Positions 26,984 to 36,239 are shown, counted from the first letter of the stretch. The stretch: 64,000 nt of DNA from Vallitalea longa (GCF_027923465.1 NZ_BRLB01000022.1:1-64000), one strand, 5' to 3'. Translations and numbers: made by a program. The notes: a model not told the origin generated them from the sequence alone.

Positions 26984-27853
26984 TTAACAATGAAATTTTA
27001 ATAATTTATATAAAGTACCTTTCATGTCTCTTCTTTCTACAATCATATCTATATATCCATGTTCTAGTAAGAATTCAGCTCTTTGAAAACCTTCTGGTAA
27101 TTTCTGATTGATTGTCTGTTCTATAACTCTAGCACCAGCAAATCCAATAAGTGTTCCTGGTTCTGCAAGAATTATATCACCTAACATTGCGAAACTAGCT
27201 GTTACTCCTCCAGTTGTTGGATCTGTCAGAACCGTTATATATAAAAGTCCAGATTCGCTATGCTTAGCTAATGCAGCTGAAGTTTTAGCCATCTGCATTA
27301 ATGAAACTATTCCTTCCTGCATTCTCGCACCACCTGATGCAGTAAATATAATTATCGGTAGTTTTCTACTAGTAGCATGTTCTATAGCTCTTGTAATTTT
27401 CTCACCAACTACTTCTCCCATACTTCCCATCATAAACCTACTGTCCATCACTGCAATAACTACTTTTATACCATTTATCTTACCTTCACCAGTTATTACT
27501 CCTTCTACTAAACCTGTTTTTTCCCTTAGACAATTAATTTTATCAAGATATTCCGGAAAATCCAAAACATTCTTAGTAATAAGATCAGCATTTAGTTCTT
27601 TAAAAGAACCAGAATCAATGACTTGTGATATCCTTGATTCGCTATCCATTCTAAAATGCTTATGACATTTGGTACATATCTGATTTTTGGCATCAAAATC
27701 GTCTTTATAAATTATTTCTCCACAGTTATTACATTTTATCCATTTTCCTGAAGGTACTGATGGATCATTTACATCATCATAATCTTCTTTATTGTTTATT
27801 GTTGTTTTTATAGGTAATTTAATGTATTTTTTCTTTTTAAACAATTCTTTCAT
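26984..27853 (-). CDS. accD: Acetyl-CoA carboxylase, carboxyltransferase beta subunit
   Basis: At 289 residues this is of AccD length. A zinc ribbon lies near residues 40-66 ([13 protein letters not shown]...[10 protein letters not shown]; four cysteines). The crotonase-fold core has [30 protein letters not shown] and [17 protein letters not shown]. Partner of AccA. SD AAAGGGG precedes ATG. It is separated from accC by an unusual 326-base structured gap, whereas its other neighbours are tightly packed. Confidence 0.95.
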   Translation of the reverse strand: MKELFKKKKYIKLPIKTTINNKEDYDDVNDPSVPSGKWIKCNNCGEIIYKDDFDAKNQICTKCHKHFRMDSESRISQVIDSGSFKELNADLITKNVLDFPEYLDKINCLREKTGLVEGVITGEGKINGIKVVIAVMDSRFMMGSMGEVVGEKITRAIEHATSRKLPIIIFTASGGARMQEGIVSLMQMAKTSAALAKHSESGLLYITVLTDPTTGGVTASFAMLGDIILAEPGTLIGFAGARVIEQTINQKLPEGFQRAEFLLEHGYIDMIVERRDMKGTLYKLLKFHC

Positions 27854-27914
27854 ACATATACCCCTTTAATAATTAATTTAGTTAAAACAAATTGTATACA
27901 TTAAGCTTGCTCTC

Positions 27915-28034
27915 GATAATGTCAAAAAATAGTAAAAGGTAATATCCAACCTAGGGAAATGGCAATAACTTAATTTTATAAATAGCATATAAAAACAGGC
28001 AAAATATTACCCTTTACTATTTTTTGTTATTATC
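27915..28034. repeat. Large inverted repeat between accC and accD
   Basis: The 31-base arms 27915-27945 and 28004-28034 match at 28 of 31 positions, with a 58-base loop. As a transcript the structure would be very stable. It could be a foldback element, an mRNA processing or stability structure, or an internal attenuator. Confidence 0.65.
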
Positions 28035-28120
28035 TGTTCTTGATAGAATTTTTTATGTAGTATTTTAATTCTTCTATAAAAGTTTTATGAAGAAAAACTT
28101 TCTTTCAACCATTAGGTCAA

Positions 28121-28163
28121 TATCTCAACTTTCCCACATAGAATATCGAACTGAGAAAGTTGA
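28121..28163 (-). other. Hairpin after accC
   Basis: CTCAACTTTC pairs with GAAAGTTGAG across a loop of about 20 bases, starting about 17 bases after the accC stop. No T-run follows on the minus strand, so it may protect or process the mRNA rather than terminate it. Confidence 0.45.
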
Positions 28164-28179
28164 GTTAGTATTTCTTCAA

Positions 28180-29523
28180 TTATCTCTCCATAAATTTTTC
28201 AATAAATGATGTATTATAATTACCTCTTATAAAACTATCATCATTTATTAATTCATATTGAAAATCTATGTTGGTATCTACACCTTCTACAATAAATTCA
28301 CCAATAGCACTATTTAATTTTTTTATAGCACTTTTTCTGTCTTTATCAAAAACTATTAATTTAGCTATCATTGAATCGTAAGTAGGAGGTATTTTATATC
28401 CGCAGTATATTGCACTATCAACTCTTATATCTTTTCCGCTAGGCATGTGCAGAAAACTAATATCTCCAGGAGATGGTCTAAATCCTTTACTTGGATTTTC
28501 CGCATTAATTCTTAATTCTATAGCATGCCCTTTAATGTTGATATCTTTTTGGGAGTAATCCAACTTATCACCATTTGCAATTTGGATCTGCCCTTTAATT
28601 AAATCTATTCCTGTAACCATTTCTGTAACTGGATGTTCTACTTGAATTCTGGTATTCATTTCAATAAAATAAAATTCTCCAGTATCATTTAATAAAAATT
28701 CTACTGTTCCAGCATTTCTATAATTAATAGCTTTAGCTGCTTTTACAGCTACTTCACCCATTTTTTTTCTAAGTTCATCAGTTATTGCTGCTGAAGGAGA
28801 TTCTTCCAAGACTTTTTGATGCCTTCTCTGCATTGAACAATCCCTTTCACCTAAGTGTACTGTATTACCATAATTGTCAGCTAATATCTGAAATTCTATA
28901 TGTCTAGGATTAGTAATATATTTCTCTACATACATAGTATCATCACCGAAAGCACTTTTTGCTTCAGCACTAGCAGTTTTATAAGAATTATATAGTTCAT
29001 CACTGTCATTAGCTATTCGCATTCCTCTTCCGCCACCGCCTGCAGATGCTTTTATTATAACAGGATATCCAATCTCTTCTGCTATCTTTACAGCTTCCTC
29101 CACATTGGCTACAGCTCCTTCTGATCCTGGAACTACGGGAATATTATTTTCAACCATTGTTTCTCTGGCCTTTGATTTGTTACCCATCCTATCCATCATA
29201 TCACCAGTTGGACCTATGAATGTAATATTACATTCCTCACACACTTTAGCAAATTTACTGTTTTCAGAAAGAAATCCAAATCCTGGATGAATTGCATTGG
29301 CTCCTGTCACAATAGCTGCACTTATTATCTTTTTAATGTCAAGATAACTATCTTTTGCTGGGGCCGGTCCAATACATATAGCTTCATCTGCTAACTGTGT
29401 GTGTAGAGCTTCTTTGTCAATCTCTGAATAGACTGCCACTGTCTGTATATTCATTTCTCTACATGCTCTTATTATTCGTACAGCGATCTCGCCTCTATTT
29501 GCAATAAGGATTTTATTAAACAT
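28180..29523 (-). CDS. accC: Acetyl-CoA carboxylase, biotin carboxylase subunit
   Basis: This 447-residue ATP-grasp enzyme carboxylates the biotin on AccB using bicarbonate and ATP. The biotin carboxylase N-domain begins MFNKILIANRGEIAVRIIRA. The ATP-grasp part has IIKASAGGGGRGMRIA, HIEFQILADNYGNTVHLGERDCSMQRRHQKVLEESP (across about 212-247) and FYFIEMNTRIQVEHPVTE, followed by the C-domain with RINAENPSKGFRPSPG. Length matches E. coli AccC (449). It lies 33 bases after fabZ in the operon. Confidence 0.96.
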   Translation of the reverse strand: MFNKILIANRGEIAVRIIRACREMNIQTVAVYSEIDKEALHTQLADEAICIGPAPAKDSYLDIKKIISAAIVTGANAIHPGFGFLSENSKFAKVCEECNITFIGPTGDMMDRMGNKSKARETMVENNIPVVPGSEGAVANVEEAVKIAEEIGYPVIIKASAGGGGRGMRIANDSDELYNSYKTASAEAKSAFGDDTMYVEKYITNPRHIEFQILADNYGNTVHLGERDCSMQRRHQKVLEESPSAAITDELRKKMGEVAVKAAKAINYRNAGTVEFLLNDTGEFYFIEMNTRIQVEHPVTEMVTGIDLIKGQIQIANGDKLDYSQKDINIKGHAIELRINAENPSKGFRPSPGDISFLHMPSGKDIRVDSAIYCGYKIPPTYDSMIAKLIVFDKDRKSAIKKLNSAIGEFIVEGVDTNIDFQYELINDDSFIRGNYNTSFIEKFMER

Positions 29524-29556
29524 ATTTCACCTACTTTCCAAAACATTACATTCATT

Positions 29557-29979
29557 TTATTTAGCAATAAATGTTAGTTCACCAGTAACAGCTGTTTCTC
29601 CATCTACAGATGCAACTACTTTTCCTACTCCTACTGGTCCTTTTCTCTTAATAATATCTATTTCTAACTTCAATCGGTCTCCAGGTACAACTTTTCGTCT
29701 TATTTTGGTTTTGTTAATACCTCCAAAATATGCAGTTTTCCCTTTCATCTCATCTAAACTTAGTAAAGTAACTGCTCCCACTTGAGCAAGAGCTTCTACT
29801 ATAAGTACTCCAGGCATAACTGGTTCATTAGGAAAATGTCCTTGAAAAAAATAATCATTGATAGATACATTTTTGAATCCTACTCCTCTTTTACCTGGTT
29901 CTAATTCTGTAATTCTGTCAATTAATAGAAATGGATATCTATGTGGGATAATCTTTTGAATTTCTGTTACATCTAACAT
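29557..29979 (-). CDS. fabZ: 3-hydroxyacyl-ACP dehydratase
   Basis: This 140-residue hotdog-fold dehydratase acts in fatty acid elongation, removing water from 3-hydroxyacyl-ACP. It has the typical IIPHRYPFLLIDRI (catalytic His), GHFPNEPVMPGVLIVEALAQVGAV (catalytic Glu) and KIRRKVVPGDRL. Length is standard. It lies between accB and accC, the usual clostridial order. Confidence 0.95.
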   Translation of the reverse strand: MLDVTEIQKIIPHRYPFLLIDRITELEPGKRGVGFKNVSINDYFFQGHFPNEPVMPGVLIVEALAQVGAVTLLSLDEMKGKTAYFGGINKTKIRRKVVPGDRLKLEIDIIKRKGPVGVGKVVASVDGETAVTGELTFIAK

Positions 29980-30042
29980 AATAACAACCTATTCCTTTCT
30001 TTAAAAATATAGATTAATAGTGCTTATATACTATTATAATAT

Positions 30043-30510
30043 CTACGGTTTTATTTTAAATAAAGGCTGATTATATTCTACTATCTCTTCATTTTTAACC
30101 ATAATATCAACAATTTCACCTGAAATCTCTGCTTCTATATCATTCATTAATTTCATTGCTTCAATTATACATAGAGTCTTGCCCTTAGTTACTTTATCTC
30201 CAAGCTTGACATAATCTTCTTCATCAGGACTCGCAGCACTGTAGAATGTACCTACTATTGGAGATTTAACTACTATGGCGTTCTCATCTTCTATGTCCAT
30301 ATTAGAATCATCATTGACCTCTGATTCTTCATTCTTCTTTTTTTCTTGTTTCAATTTTGTATTGTCAACATCTAATGATTTATCTGATGTAATTATAGTC
30401 TTATTTTCTTTTCTTATAGATATTTTAAAACCCTCTTTTTCAATATCTACACGTGCTAACCCCTTTTCGCTTACTATATTAATAAGCTCCTTTATATTTT
30501 CGAATTTCAA
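30043..30510 (-). CDS. accB: Acetyl-CoA carboxylase, biotin carboxyl carrier protein
   Basis: This 155-residue BCCP has an N-terminal helix region, a Lys/Glu/Asp-rich linker (about 43-75) and a C-terminal biotinyl domain (78-155). The biotin acceptor K120 lies in IIEAMKLMNDIEAE. The mobile linker lets the domain move between AccC and the AccAD transferase. ATG with SD GGAAG. Preceded by fabF (49-base gap). Confidence 0.94.
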   Translation of the reverse strand: MKFENIKELINIVSEKGLARVDIEKEGFKISIRKENKTIITSDKSLDVDNTKLKQEKKKNEESEVNDDSNMDIEDENAIVVKSPIVGTFYSAASPDEEDYVKLGDKVTKGKTLCIIEAMKLMNDIEAEISGEIVDIMVKNEEIVEYNQPLFKIKP

Positions 30511-30559
30511 TAGTTTTCACTTCCTTATATAATTAAGAGTTTCTAAAATTACCAACAAT

Positions 30560-31798
30560 TTATTCCTCATATTTACTTATAACTAATGAAGCATTATGTC
30601 CACCAAATCCAAGAGAATTGGATAAAACATATTTTACTTTAGCATTTCTTCCTTTTACAGGAACATAGTCCAAGTCGCATTCTTCATCTTTGGTCGTATA
30701 GCCTACTGTTGGATGTATATATCCATCTAATATCGTTTTTACACATGCAACTATCTCAACTGCTCCAGCTGCTCCAAGTAAATGTCCAATCATTGACTTA
30801 GTTGAACTGATTGGAACTTTATATGCATAATCATTAAAAACTTTCTTTATTGCAGCAGTTTCTAATTTATCATTGTATACTGTACTTGTTCCATGTGCAT
30901 TTATATAAGATATTTCTTCAGGCTCGATTCCAGCATCTTTTAGCGCTATCTTCATAGATCTAGCAGCTCCTTCTCCACCTGGAGCTGGGGCTGTAATATG
31001 ATATGCATCACAAGCTGCTCCATATCCTTTTACTTCCGCTAATATATTAGCACCTCTAGCTTTTGCATGTTCTAATTCTTCTAATATTACTATACCAGCG
31101 CCTTCACCCATTACGAAGCCATCTCTATTCTTATCAAATGGTCTTGACGCTTTTTCAGGATCTTCACTACTACTCAATGCTTGGAGTGCAGTAAATCCAG
31201 AAACTCCAAGTGGTACGATACAACTTTCTGTTCCACCAGAAACCATAACATCTGCATCACCGTATTGTATTGTTCTGAATGCATCCCCTATAGTATTGGT
31301 ACTAGTTGCACATGCTGTCACTATATTAGTACATATACCTTTCAAGCCAAATTGTATAGCTATATTGCCTGCTGCCATATTAGTAATTACCATTGGTATG
31401 AACATTGGAGAAACTTTGTTAGGACCTTTAGATAGTAATTTTTGTTCTTCTTTTTCTATAGTTCCAAGACCACCAACACCTGTTCCTACAGTAACTCCTA
31501 TTCTTTCAAGGTTTTCTTTTTTTAAATCAAGGCCAGAATCATCAAGAGCTTGCTTAGCAGCCGCTATAGAAAATTGAGCGAATCTATCCATTCTCTTTGC
31601 TCTTTTTCTTTCCATATATTCTTTTGGATCGAAGTCTTTTACTTCACCTACTATTTTTGCTCGATACTCTGATGCATCAAATGAGGTAATTTCCCCAAAT
31701 CCAATTTTTCCTGCTTTTAGATTATTCCAGTATTCATCTACATTATTCCCAACTGGTGTAATAACACCTAGTCCCGTTATAACAACTCTTCTTTTCAT
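30560..31798 (-). CDS. fabF: 3-oxoacyl-ACP synthase II
   Basis: This condensing enzyme of about 412 residues elongates acyl-ACP with malonyl-ACP. The catalytic cysteine lies in VTACATSTN; the two histidines lie in INAHGTSTVYNDKLE and STKSMIGHLLGAAGAVE; NSLGFGGHNASLV is the C-terminal glycine loop. The start is ATG 31798 (MKRRVVITG) with AAAGGAAG 8-9 bases upstream; the longer reading overlaps this SD. 23 bases after fabG. Confidence 0.95.
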   Translation of the reverse strand: MKRRVVITGLGVITPVGNNVDEYWNNLKAGKIGFGEITSFDASEYRAKIVGEVKDFDPKEYMERKRAKRMDRFAQFSIAAAKQALDDSGLDLKKENLERIGVTVGTGVGGLGTIEKEEQKLLSKGPNKVSPMFIPMVITNMAAGNIAIQFGLKGICTNIVTACATSTNTIGDAFRTIQYGDADVMVSGGTESCIVPLGVSGFTALQALSSSEDPEKASRPFDKNRDGFVMGEGAGIVILEELEHAKARGANILAEVKGYGAACDAYHITAPAPGGEGAARSMKIALKDAGIEPEEISYINAHGTSTVYNDKLETAAIKKVFNDYAYKVPISSTKSMIGHLLGAAGAVEIVACVKTILDGYIHPTVGYTTKDEECDLDYVPVKGRNAKVKYVLSNSLGFGGHNASLVISKYEE

Positions 31799-31821
31799 AG
31801 TTAATCTTCCTTTCATGTAAA

Positions 31822-32556
31822 CTATACAACCATTCCACCGTCTACATTAATTACTTGACCGGTAATATAACTTGCCTCATCTGATGCTAAAAAGGCTACT
31901 GCATTAGCAACTTCTTCAGCCTTGCCGATTCTTTTCATAGGAATATTCAATAGAATCTGTTCTTTATATTTATCATTTATAGTATCAGTCATATCACTTT
32001 CTATAAACCCTGGTGCAACAGCATTTACAGTTATATTTCTAGTAGCTAATTCTTTTGACATTGATTTAGTTAAACCTATTATCCCTGCTTTTGATGCTGC
32101 ATAGTTTGCCTGACCGACATTACCTATTTCACCGATAACAGAAGATATGTTAATAATTCTTCCTGCTCTTTGTTTTAACATGATCCTATTTACATGCTTA
32201 ATGCAATTGAATGTTCCTTTTAAATTAACATTTATAACATCATCAAATTCTTTCTCTGTCATCTTCAACATTAACATATCTTTAGTAATGCCTGCATTAT
32301 TAACTAAAATATCTATTCTTCCAAAATCATCTTTAATTTGAGATATTAGAGACTTAGCATCTTCATAATTACTTACATCAGCTTTATATGCTTTTGCTTT
32401 ACCTCCATTTTGAGTAATTTCTTCAACTAATTCATTTGCTTTACTTTCACTGTTTCTATAGTTAACAGCTACTGTTATACCATCTTTAGCTAACCTAAGA
32501 GCTATTGCTCTACCAATCCCTCTACCAGAACCAGTTACTACAGCAATCTTATCCAT
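31822..32556 (-). CDS. fabG: 3-oxoacyl-ACP reductase
   Basis: This 244-residue SDR enzyme performs the NADPH-dependent first reduction of the elongation cycle. It has VVTGSGRGIGRAIALRLA (nucleotide loop), ILVNNAG, the catalytic triad in INISSVIGEIGNVGQANYAASKAG (Ser, Tyr, Lys) and GQVINVDGGMVV at the C-terminus. Length is standard. SD AAAGGATG. Confidence 0.95.
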   Translation of the reverse strand: MDKIAVVTGSGRGIGRAIALRLAKDGITVAVNYRNSESKANELVEEITQNGGKAKAYKADVSNYEDAKSLISQIKDDFGRIDILVNNAGITKDMLMLKMTEKEFDDVINVNLKGTFNCIKHVNRIMLKQRAGRIINISSVIGEIGNVGQANYAASKAGIIGLTKSMSKELATRNITVNAVAPGFIESDMTDTINDKYKEQILLNIPMKRIGKAEEVANAVAFLASDEASYITGQVINVDGGMVV

Positions 32557-32610
32557 TAGATTATCATCCTTTCTATGGGATTTTAATTCTTATTCGTATA
32601 CCTATTATTA

Positions 32611-33543
32611 TCAATCTACTTTATTGATTAGTTTCAATGCTTTATCTAAAGATTTCATATCTTGTATATTAATAATTCTTTTACTCTTATCTACTTTTTT
32701 GACAAATGAACTTAATGTTTTACCTGGTCCTATTTCTACAAATGTGTCTACACCATCATCTATCATTTTGTTTATGGTCTCTTCCCATCTTACTGGTGAA
32801 ATGACTTGTTTAGTTAAATAAGATTTGACATCATCATAATTATCTACATAATCGGCTGTTACATTGGTTATATACGGTATCTTACTTTTCTTGACATTGA
32901 CTTTATCTAGTTCTTTCATTAATTTTTCCGCTGCTGAGTTAAGCATAGGGGTATGAAAAGGTCCACTTACTTTTAGCTTAATTACTCTTCTAGCACCTGC
33001 TTCTTCTAATTTTTCACAAGCAGTATCTAATGCTTCTACTTCTCCCGCTATTACAATTTGTCCTGGGCAATTATAATTAGCTGGTTTAACCATTCCATCT
33101 ACACTGTCACATATCTCTTCGACTTTACGTGGTTCTAGACCTAGGACTGCTGCCATAGAACCTTTACCGTCAGGAACAGCTTCTTCCATATATTTACCTC
33201 TTTTTCTAACAAGACTTACAGCTTCTCGAAAATCCAACGTCTCATTAGCTACTAAAGCACTATATTCCCCTAGGCTTAATCCAGCAACTACATCTGCCTC
33301 TAATCCATGTTCTTTTACAGCTTCTAAAATAGCTATAGTAGTTGTCAGTATTGCAGGCTGTGTATATTCTGTTTTATTAAGAACATCTTCTTTTTCGTTA
33401 CATATTTCTTCTATATCAAGTTCTAGTGCCTCACTGGCGATTTGAAAAATTTCTTTACTGCTTTTATAATTATTGGCTATTTCTTTTCCCATACCAAGAT
33501 ATTGAGCCCCTTGCCCAGGAAATAAAAAAGCTGTCTTTCCCAT
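32611..33543 (-). CDS. fabD: Malonyl-CoA:ACP transacylase
   Basis: This acyltransferase of about 310 residues loads malonyl groups onto ACP. It has TAFLFPGQGAQYLGMGKE, the nucleophile motif VVAGLSLGEYSALVA and the histidine region KVSGPFHTPMLNSAAEKL. ATG 33543 (MGKTAFLF) is the likely start, with AAAGGAATG upstream; the longer reading begins before this SD. It is 40 bases after fabK. Confidence 0.95.
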   Translation of the reverse strand: MGKTAFLFPGQGAQYLGMGKEIANNYKSSKEIFQIASEALELDIEEICNEKEDVLNKTEYTQPAILTTTIAILEAVKEHGLEADVVAGLSLGEYSALVANETLDFREAVSLVRKRGKYMEEAVPDGKGSMAAVLGLEPRKVEEICDSVDGMVKPANYNCPGQIVIAGEVEALDTACEKLEEAGARRVIKLKVSGPFHTPMLNSAAEKLMKELDKVNVKKSKIPYITNVTADYVDNYDDVKSYLTKQVISPVRWEETINKMIDDGVDTFVEIGPGKTLSSFVKKVDKSKRIINIQDMKSLDKALKLINKVD

Positions 33544-33583
33544 GTCTTTCATTCCTTTCATATATCTAAACAGCCTGCTCTTC

Positions 33584-34528
33584 CTAGCTTTCTAAATATT
33601 TTTTCATAGTCTTATTCGCATCTATCATTAATTCTTGTATTATTTCACTACAAGTCTGTTCTTTAGAAATTAATCCTGCAATCTGACCTGCCATTACAGA
33701 ACCATTCGTCACATCTCCATCCATAACAGCTAACCTAAGCTTGCCAGTACCGAATTCCTCTAATTCTTCCACACTAACTCGTTCTTTTTCCAATTGAATA
33801 AGTTTTCTTGTAAACTTATTCTTTAATGCTCTTACTGGATGGCCTGTAACTTTTCCCGTCACACGAGTGTCAATATCCTTAGCTTTTAGAATTTTATCCT
33901 TATAGTTTTTATGTACTATACATTCTTTTGCAACTAAGAATCTTGTTCCTATTTGGAATGCATCAGCTCCAAGCATCTTGGCAGCAGCTAAACCTCTTCC
34001 ATCACCAATTCCACCAGCAGCAATAACAGGAATATCTACAGAGTCTACAACTTGTGGTAAGAGTGCCATAGTCGTCAATTCTCCAACATGACCACCTGAT
34101 TCACAACCTTCTGCGATAACAGCATCCACACCTGATCTTTCCATTCTTCTGGCTAACGCAACGGATGGTACTACAGGTACAACCTTAATATTGTTTTCTC
34201 TCCACATCTCTAAATATTTACCAGGATTTCCTGCCCCTGTTGTGACAACTGCAACTTTCTCTTCACAGATCATATGAGCTATTTCATCTGCATAAGGTGA
34301 AAGGAGCATTATATTAACTCCAAAAGGTTTGTCAGTTAATTCTTTTGTCTTCCTTATTTGTTCTCTGACCAAATCACAAGGAGCATTTCCTCCTGCAATA
34401 ATTCCAAGACCTCCTGCATTTGATACTGCAGCTACCAAGTTATACTCAGCTATCCAAGCCATAGCACCTTGAAATATTGGATATTTAATATTCAACATCT
34501 TACAAATCTCAGATTCCACTATTTTCAC
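33584..34528 (-). CDS. fabK: Enoyl-ACP reductase II (FabK, FMN-dependent)
   Basis: This 314-residue TIM-barrel FMN enzyme, related to 2-nitropropane dioxygenase, does the final reduction of each elongation cycle in place of FabI. It has YPIFQGAMAWIAEYNLVAAVSNAGGLGIIAGG (about 15-46), FGVNIMLLSP, the AEGCESGGHVGE phosphate/FMN loop and PVIAAGGIGDGRGLAAAKMLGADAFQIGTRFL (about 165-196). Its presence predicts triclosan tolerance. A hairpin with a T-rich tail (34542-34567) separates it from acpP. Confidence 0.94.
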   Translation of the reverse strand: MKIVESEICKMLNIKYPIFQGAMAWIAEYNLVAAVSNAGGLGIIAGGNAPCDLVREQIRKTKELTDKPFGVNIMLLSPYADEIAHMICEEKVAVVTTGAGNPGKYLEMWRENNIKVVPVVPSVALARRMERSGVDAVIAEGCESGGHVGELTTMALLPQVVDSVDIPVIAAGGIGDGRGLAAAKMLGADAFQIGTRFLVAKECIVHKNYKDKILKAKDIDTRVTGKVTGHPVRALKNKFTRKLIQLEKERVSVEELEEFGTGKLRLAVMDGDVTNGSVMAGQIAGLISKEQTCSEIIQELMIDANKTMKKYLES

Positions 34529-34541
34529 TCCTTAAAATTTA

Positions 34542-34567
34542 AACCAATCGGGTACCCCTGATTGGTT
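34542..34567 (-). terminator. Internal hairpin/attenuator between acpP and fabK
   Basis: AACCAATC pairs with GATTGGTT around a palindromic GGGTACCC loop. On the minus strand it is followed by TTTAAATTTT. It may terminate part of the transcripts after acpP, raising ACP relative to the enzymes. Confidence 0.55.
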
Positions 34568-34583
34568 ATAAGTTAATCATTCG

Positions 34584-34811
34584 TTACTGATTGTTTTTCA
34601 CGTAATCTAATGCATTTTGTACAGTAATTACTGAAGGTAAATCCTCGTTTTTAATCTCCACTCCAGATTCTTCTTCAATCGCCATGACCAATTCAAATAA
34701 GTCTAGGGAATCTGCTCCAAGATCATCTATAAATTTAGCTTCTAATGTTACTTCGCTTTCTTCAACATCTAGTTGATCGATTACTATCTCTTTTAATTTT
34801 TCAAAATCCAT
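34584..34811 (-). CDS. acpP: Acyl carrier protein
   Basis: This 75-residue acidic ACP has the phosphopantetheine attachment serine S35 in [18 protein letters not shown]. It carries the growing acyl chain. Second gene of the fab operon, 36 bases after fabH. SD AGGAGG is strong, as expected for a highly made protein. Confidence 0.95.
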   Translation of the reverse strand: MDFEKLKEIVIDQLDVEESEVTLEAKFIDDLGADSLDLFELVMAIEEESGVEIKNEDLPSVITVQNALDYVKNNQ

Positions 34812-34847
34812 TTTATAATCCTCCTAATTGATTTATATTATTTTAAT

Positions 34848-35813
34848 TTAGATTGTTATCATAGCGACTCCGTAAGTAAGTCCTCCACCAAAGCCTGCTA
34901 TAATAATTTTATGACCTTTTTTCAATATATTCTTTCTATACATTTCATCTAAAGCAATAGGTATACTAGCTGATGATGTGTTACCATATGAAGAAATGTT
35001 TTTATATATCTTATCTTGAGGTATTTTTAACCTTTTAGCTATGGAATTAATTATTCTCTCATTAGCTTGATGTAATACAAAATAATCAATATCTTCTATC
35101 TCATATGGTGATTTTTCAATAACATGTTTAATACCTTTTGGTACATAACCACATGCGAATTTAAATACTTCCTGTCCATTCATCTGTATATATTTATCTG
35201 ACTCTTTGTTGACAAAAGGATTTTTCAGATCGCTTCCACCACATATTAGATATTCACTTAAATTTCCAAATGATTTGCAGTCAAAATTATCTATTCCTTT
35301 TTCTTCTGATTCGCTAATTACAGCTGCACCAGAGCCATCACCAAATAATACACATGTTCTTCTATCTTTCCAATCAGTCAATCTAGATAATACTTCCACT
35401 CCAATAACTAAAGCATTTTTTGCTAAACCTGCTTTAATATAAGCTGTAGCTGTATTTAGTGCAAATATAAAACCAGAACATGCAGCATTAATGTCAAAAC
35501 ACATAGCATTGTCTGCTTGTATTTCCTTCTGTACTTCACATGAAGTAGATGGAGTAAAATTATCTGATGAAATAGTAGCTACTAATATCAAGTCAATTTC
35601 ACTAGGGTGTATTTTTGAAGATTCAATAGCCTTTTTTGCAGCATTAACTGCTATATCTGTTGTCCCTTCACCAGTTGTAATTCGTCTATTTTTAATTCCA
35701 GTACGGCTACTAATCCATTCATCATTTGTATCAACAAAGGAGGATAGATCATTATTTGATACTATATTATCTGGTAGATAACTACCTGTTCCTATGATTT
35801 TAACATTTTTCAT
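34848..35813 (-). CDS. fabH: 3-oxoacyl-ACP synthase III
   Basis: This condensing enzyme of about 321 residues starts fatty acid synthesis from an acyl-CoA and malonyl-ACP. The catalytic triad is visible: C112 in DINAACSGFIFAL, His in DYFVLHQANERI and Asn in ISSYGNTSSASIP. ATG 35813 (MKNVKIIGTG) is the start, with TAGGAGAG 7 bases upstream; ten extra residues in the longest ORF precede the SD. First gene of the operon, behind the promoter at 35860-35888. Confidence 0.95.
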   Translation of the reverse strand: MKNVKIIGTGSYLPDNIVSNNDLSSFVDTNDEWISSRTGIKNRRITTGEGTTDIAVNAAKKAIESSKIHPSEIDLILVATISSDNFTPSTSCEVQKEIQADNAMCFDINAACSGFIFALNTATAYIKAGLAKNALVIGVEVLSRLTDWKDRRTCVLFGDGSGAAVISESEEKGIDNFDCKSFGNLSEYLICGGSDLKNPFVNKESDKYIQMNGQEVFKFACGYVPKGIKHVIEKSPYEIEDIDYFVLHQANERIINSIAKRLKIPQDKIYKNISSYGNTSSASIPIALDEMYRKNILKKGHKIIIAGFGGGLTYGVAMITI

Positions 35814-35845
35814 ATCGTCTCTCCTATTTGTTTTGTGTTGCAAAT

Positions 35846-35862
35846 AATTTGATAATCAAAGT
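35846..35862 (-). promoter_or_regulatory. FabT-like operator overlapping the fabH -10 box
   Basis: Minus-strand ACTTTGATTATCAAATT is an inverted repeat (TTTGATxATCAAA) matching the FabT (MarR family) box I recall from streptococci. It overlaps the end of the -10 box and the start site, so a bound repressor would block the whole operon. No fabT gene is in the operon. Confidence 0.65.
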
Positions 35863-35888
35863 ATATCTAAATTGAACATATTTGTCAA
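35860..35888 (-). promoter_or_regulatory. Promoter of the fab/acc operon
   Basis: TTGACA (35883-35888), a 17-base spacer, then TATACT (35860-35865) on the minus strand, 47 bases upstream of the fabH start codon. Confidence 0.85.
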
Positions 35889-36196
35889 GAATTTATTTCA
35901 TAATTATTAAACAATTTAGGTTTAAATAACTATCATATAAATGATAGACTTATTTCTAATATTTTATACATATTATGATAATAGCAGCTACTATCATCTT
36001 CTTCCTTGTTTAGTAAAAATGTAAAAAATTACTACTGACTAATTAATAGACATATAATATTTTACATCTTTATAATATATAAAAAGATTATAGCTTAATA
36101 TTTAATTGTAATAAATATTTTTGGTGGTATTAATTAAGTAAAAACAGTTCAGAATGTTTCTTTAATCAGTACCTTGTATTATTAGGTAGTGTGTGA

Positions 36197-36202
36197 TATA
36201 CT
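36197..36202 (+). promoter_or_regulatory. Promoter -10 box of the padR operon (-35 at 36174)
   Basis: TTGTAT (36174-36179), a 17-base spacer and TATACT (36197-36202) lie 38 bases upstream of padR. The rest of the 35889-36173 divergent gap is AT-rich with no ORF or strong palindrome. Confidence 0.6.
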
Positions 36203-36239
36203 ATAATAAAATTTGAGAGATGATTTAGGAGGTTAACAT

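Larger units (their letters stand above)
27854..28179. other. Structured gap inside the fab operon (accC-accD)
   Basis: No ORF is visible. The gap holds a large imperfect inverted repeat (27915-27945 with 28004-28034), a small GAAGAAA/TTTCTTTC fold near 28088-28104 and a 10- to 11-bp hairpin (about 28121-28163). It is the only long gap in an otherwise compact eleven-gene operon. Confidence 0.6.

Noticed and set aside
27108-27665. 185-codon plus-strand open frame opposite accD
   Set aside because: Antisense frame of a well-conserved gene; its composition follows from accD codons and it has no SD or promoter.
27915-28034. Inverted repeat considered as a definite MITE
   Set aside because: No target-site duplication was found at its ends and no second copy is seen in the window, so only a structural call is made.
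31181-31577. Overlapping plus-strand frames inside fabF
   Set aside because: Antisense shadows of fabF, Cys/Ser/Ile-rich, with no initiation signals.
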